Shown piece by piece: positions 63,978 to 64,000 of a stretch of DNA of 64,000 nucleotides. A program made the translations under genes and the position numbers. How positions within the stretch are numbered: the first letter of the stretch is position 1; each line of letters starts with the position of its first letter. The stretch lies in NCBI RefSeq assembly GCF_036884655.1, contig NC_088342.1:11948501-12012500 (forward strand), given 5' to 3'. The notes under the pieces were generated by a model. That model was not told where the DNA came from, made no database searches, and saw only the letters and a program-made list of their open reading frames with translations. The DNA comes from Musa acuminata AAA Group (lineage: Eukaryota; Streptophyta; Magnoliopsida; Zingiberales; Musaceae).

Positions 63978-64000
63978 CTCCCCTTAAAATTATACTTTTG

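Overview
The window is plant nuclear DNA, most likely from a monocot and plausibly Musaceae (banana/Ensete). I infer this from a badnavirus-type integrant, a BRH1-like RING-H2 gene, initiator-Met tRNA primer sites in every retroelement and the overall nesting style. I could not search a database, so the species is an inference. Almost everything from 1 to about 60,460 is LTR-retrotransposon sequence. The only convincing host gene is a single-exon RING-H2 ubiquitin ligase on the minus strand at 62849-63346.

Layout, using labels made up for this window. 1-3827: Ty1/copia-type element A (minus; gag and 5' LTR only). 3828-5316: 3' end of a degenerate element W. 5317-15985: Ty3/gypsy-type gag-only element H, split by a complete copia-type element C (7601-14663, target-site duplication agaag). 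15986-18977: pieces of a gypsy element (I) and of a second copia lineage (V), both minus. 18978-46540: a decayed chromovirus-like gypsy element Z, split twice. Element D (20456-31486) sits in its gag and carries a badnavirus integrant in one LTR and a solo LTR in the other. Element X (31770-43050, target-site duplication agagc) also sits in gag and carries Ym, which carries Yf (34911-38331, target-site duplication tagag). 46541-47787: copia-type remnant J. 47788-60464: copia-type element E (minus) with element F (53544-60119) inserted in its 5' LTR. 60465-64000: host DNA with microsatellites, a perfect 169-bp tandem duplication, the RING-H2 gene and the end of another copia element.

Two unrelated families here appear to live without their own polymerase. 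The copia-type family (A, C, D, E, F, J) keeps LTRs, primer site, gag and polypurine tract, but a long AT-rich non-coding tract replaces pol in all four end-to-end copies. The gypsy-type Y family (H, Yf) keeps gag plus an aspartic protease fused to a scrap of RNase H, and two separate copies share that same fusion. In both families Gag has lost its CCHC zinc knuckle. Repeated U5/primer-site units in the Y LTRs, a PPT-bearing hairpin in the copia internal tract and a palindromic minisatellite in the copia LTRs are the structures standard annotation would miss.

The badnavirus-type segment (about 21912-24683) holds an inverted ORF1/ORF2 piece, the end of the ORF3 polyprotein, the intergenic region with TATA box and tRNA primer site, a full-looking ORF1 and a cut-off ORF2. 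It is partial and rearranged. Coordinates of LTR ends come from reading TG...CA termini, primer sites, polypurine tracts and target duplications by eye, and may be off by a few bases.
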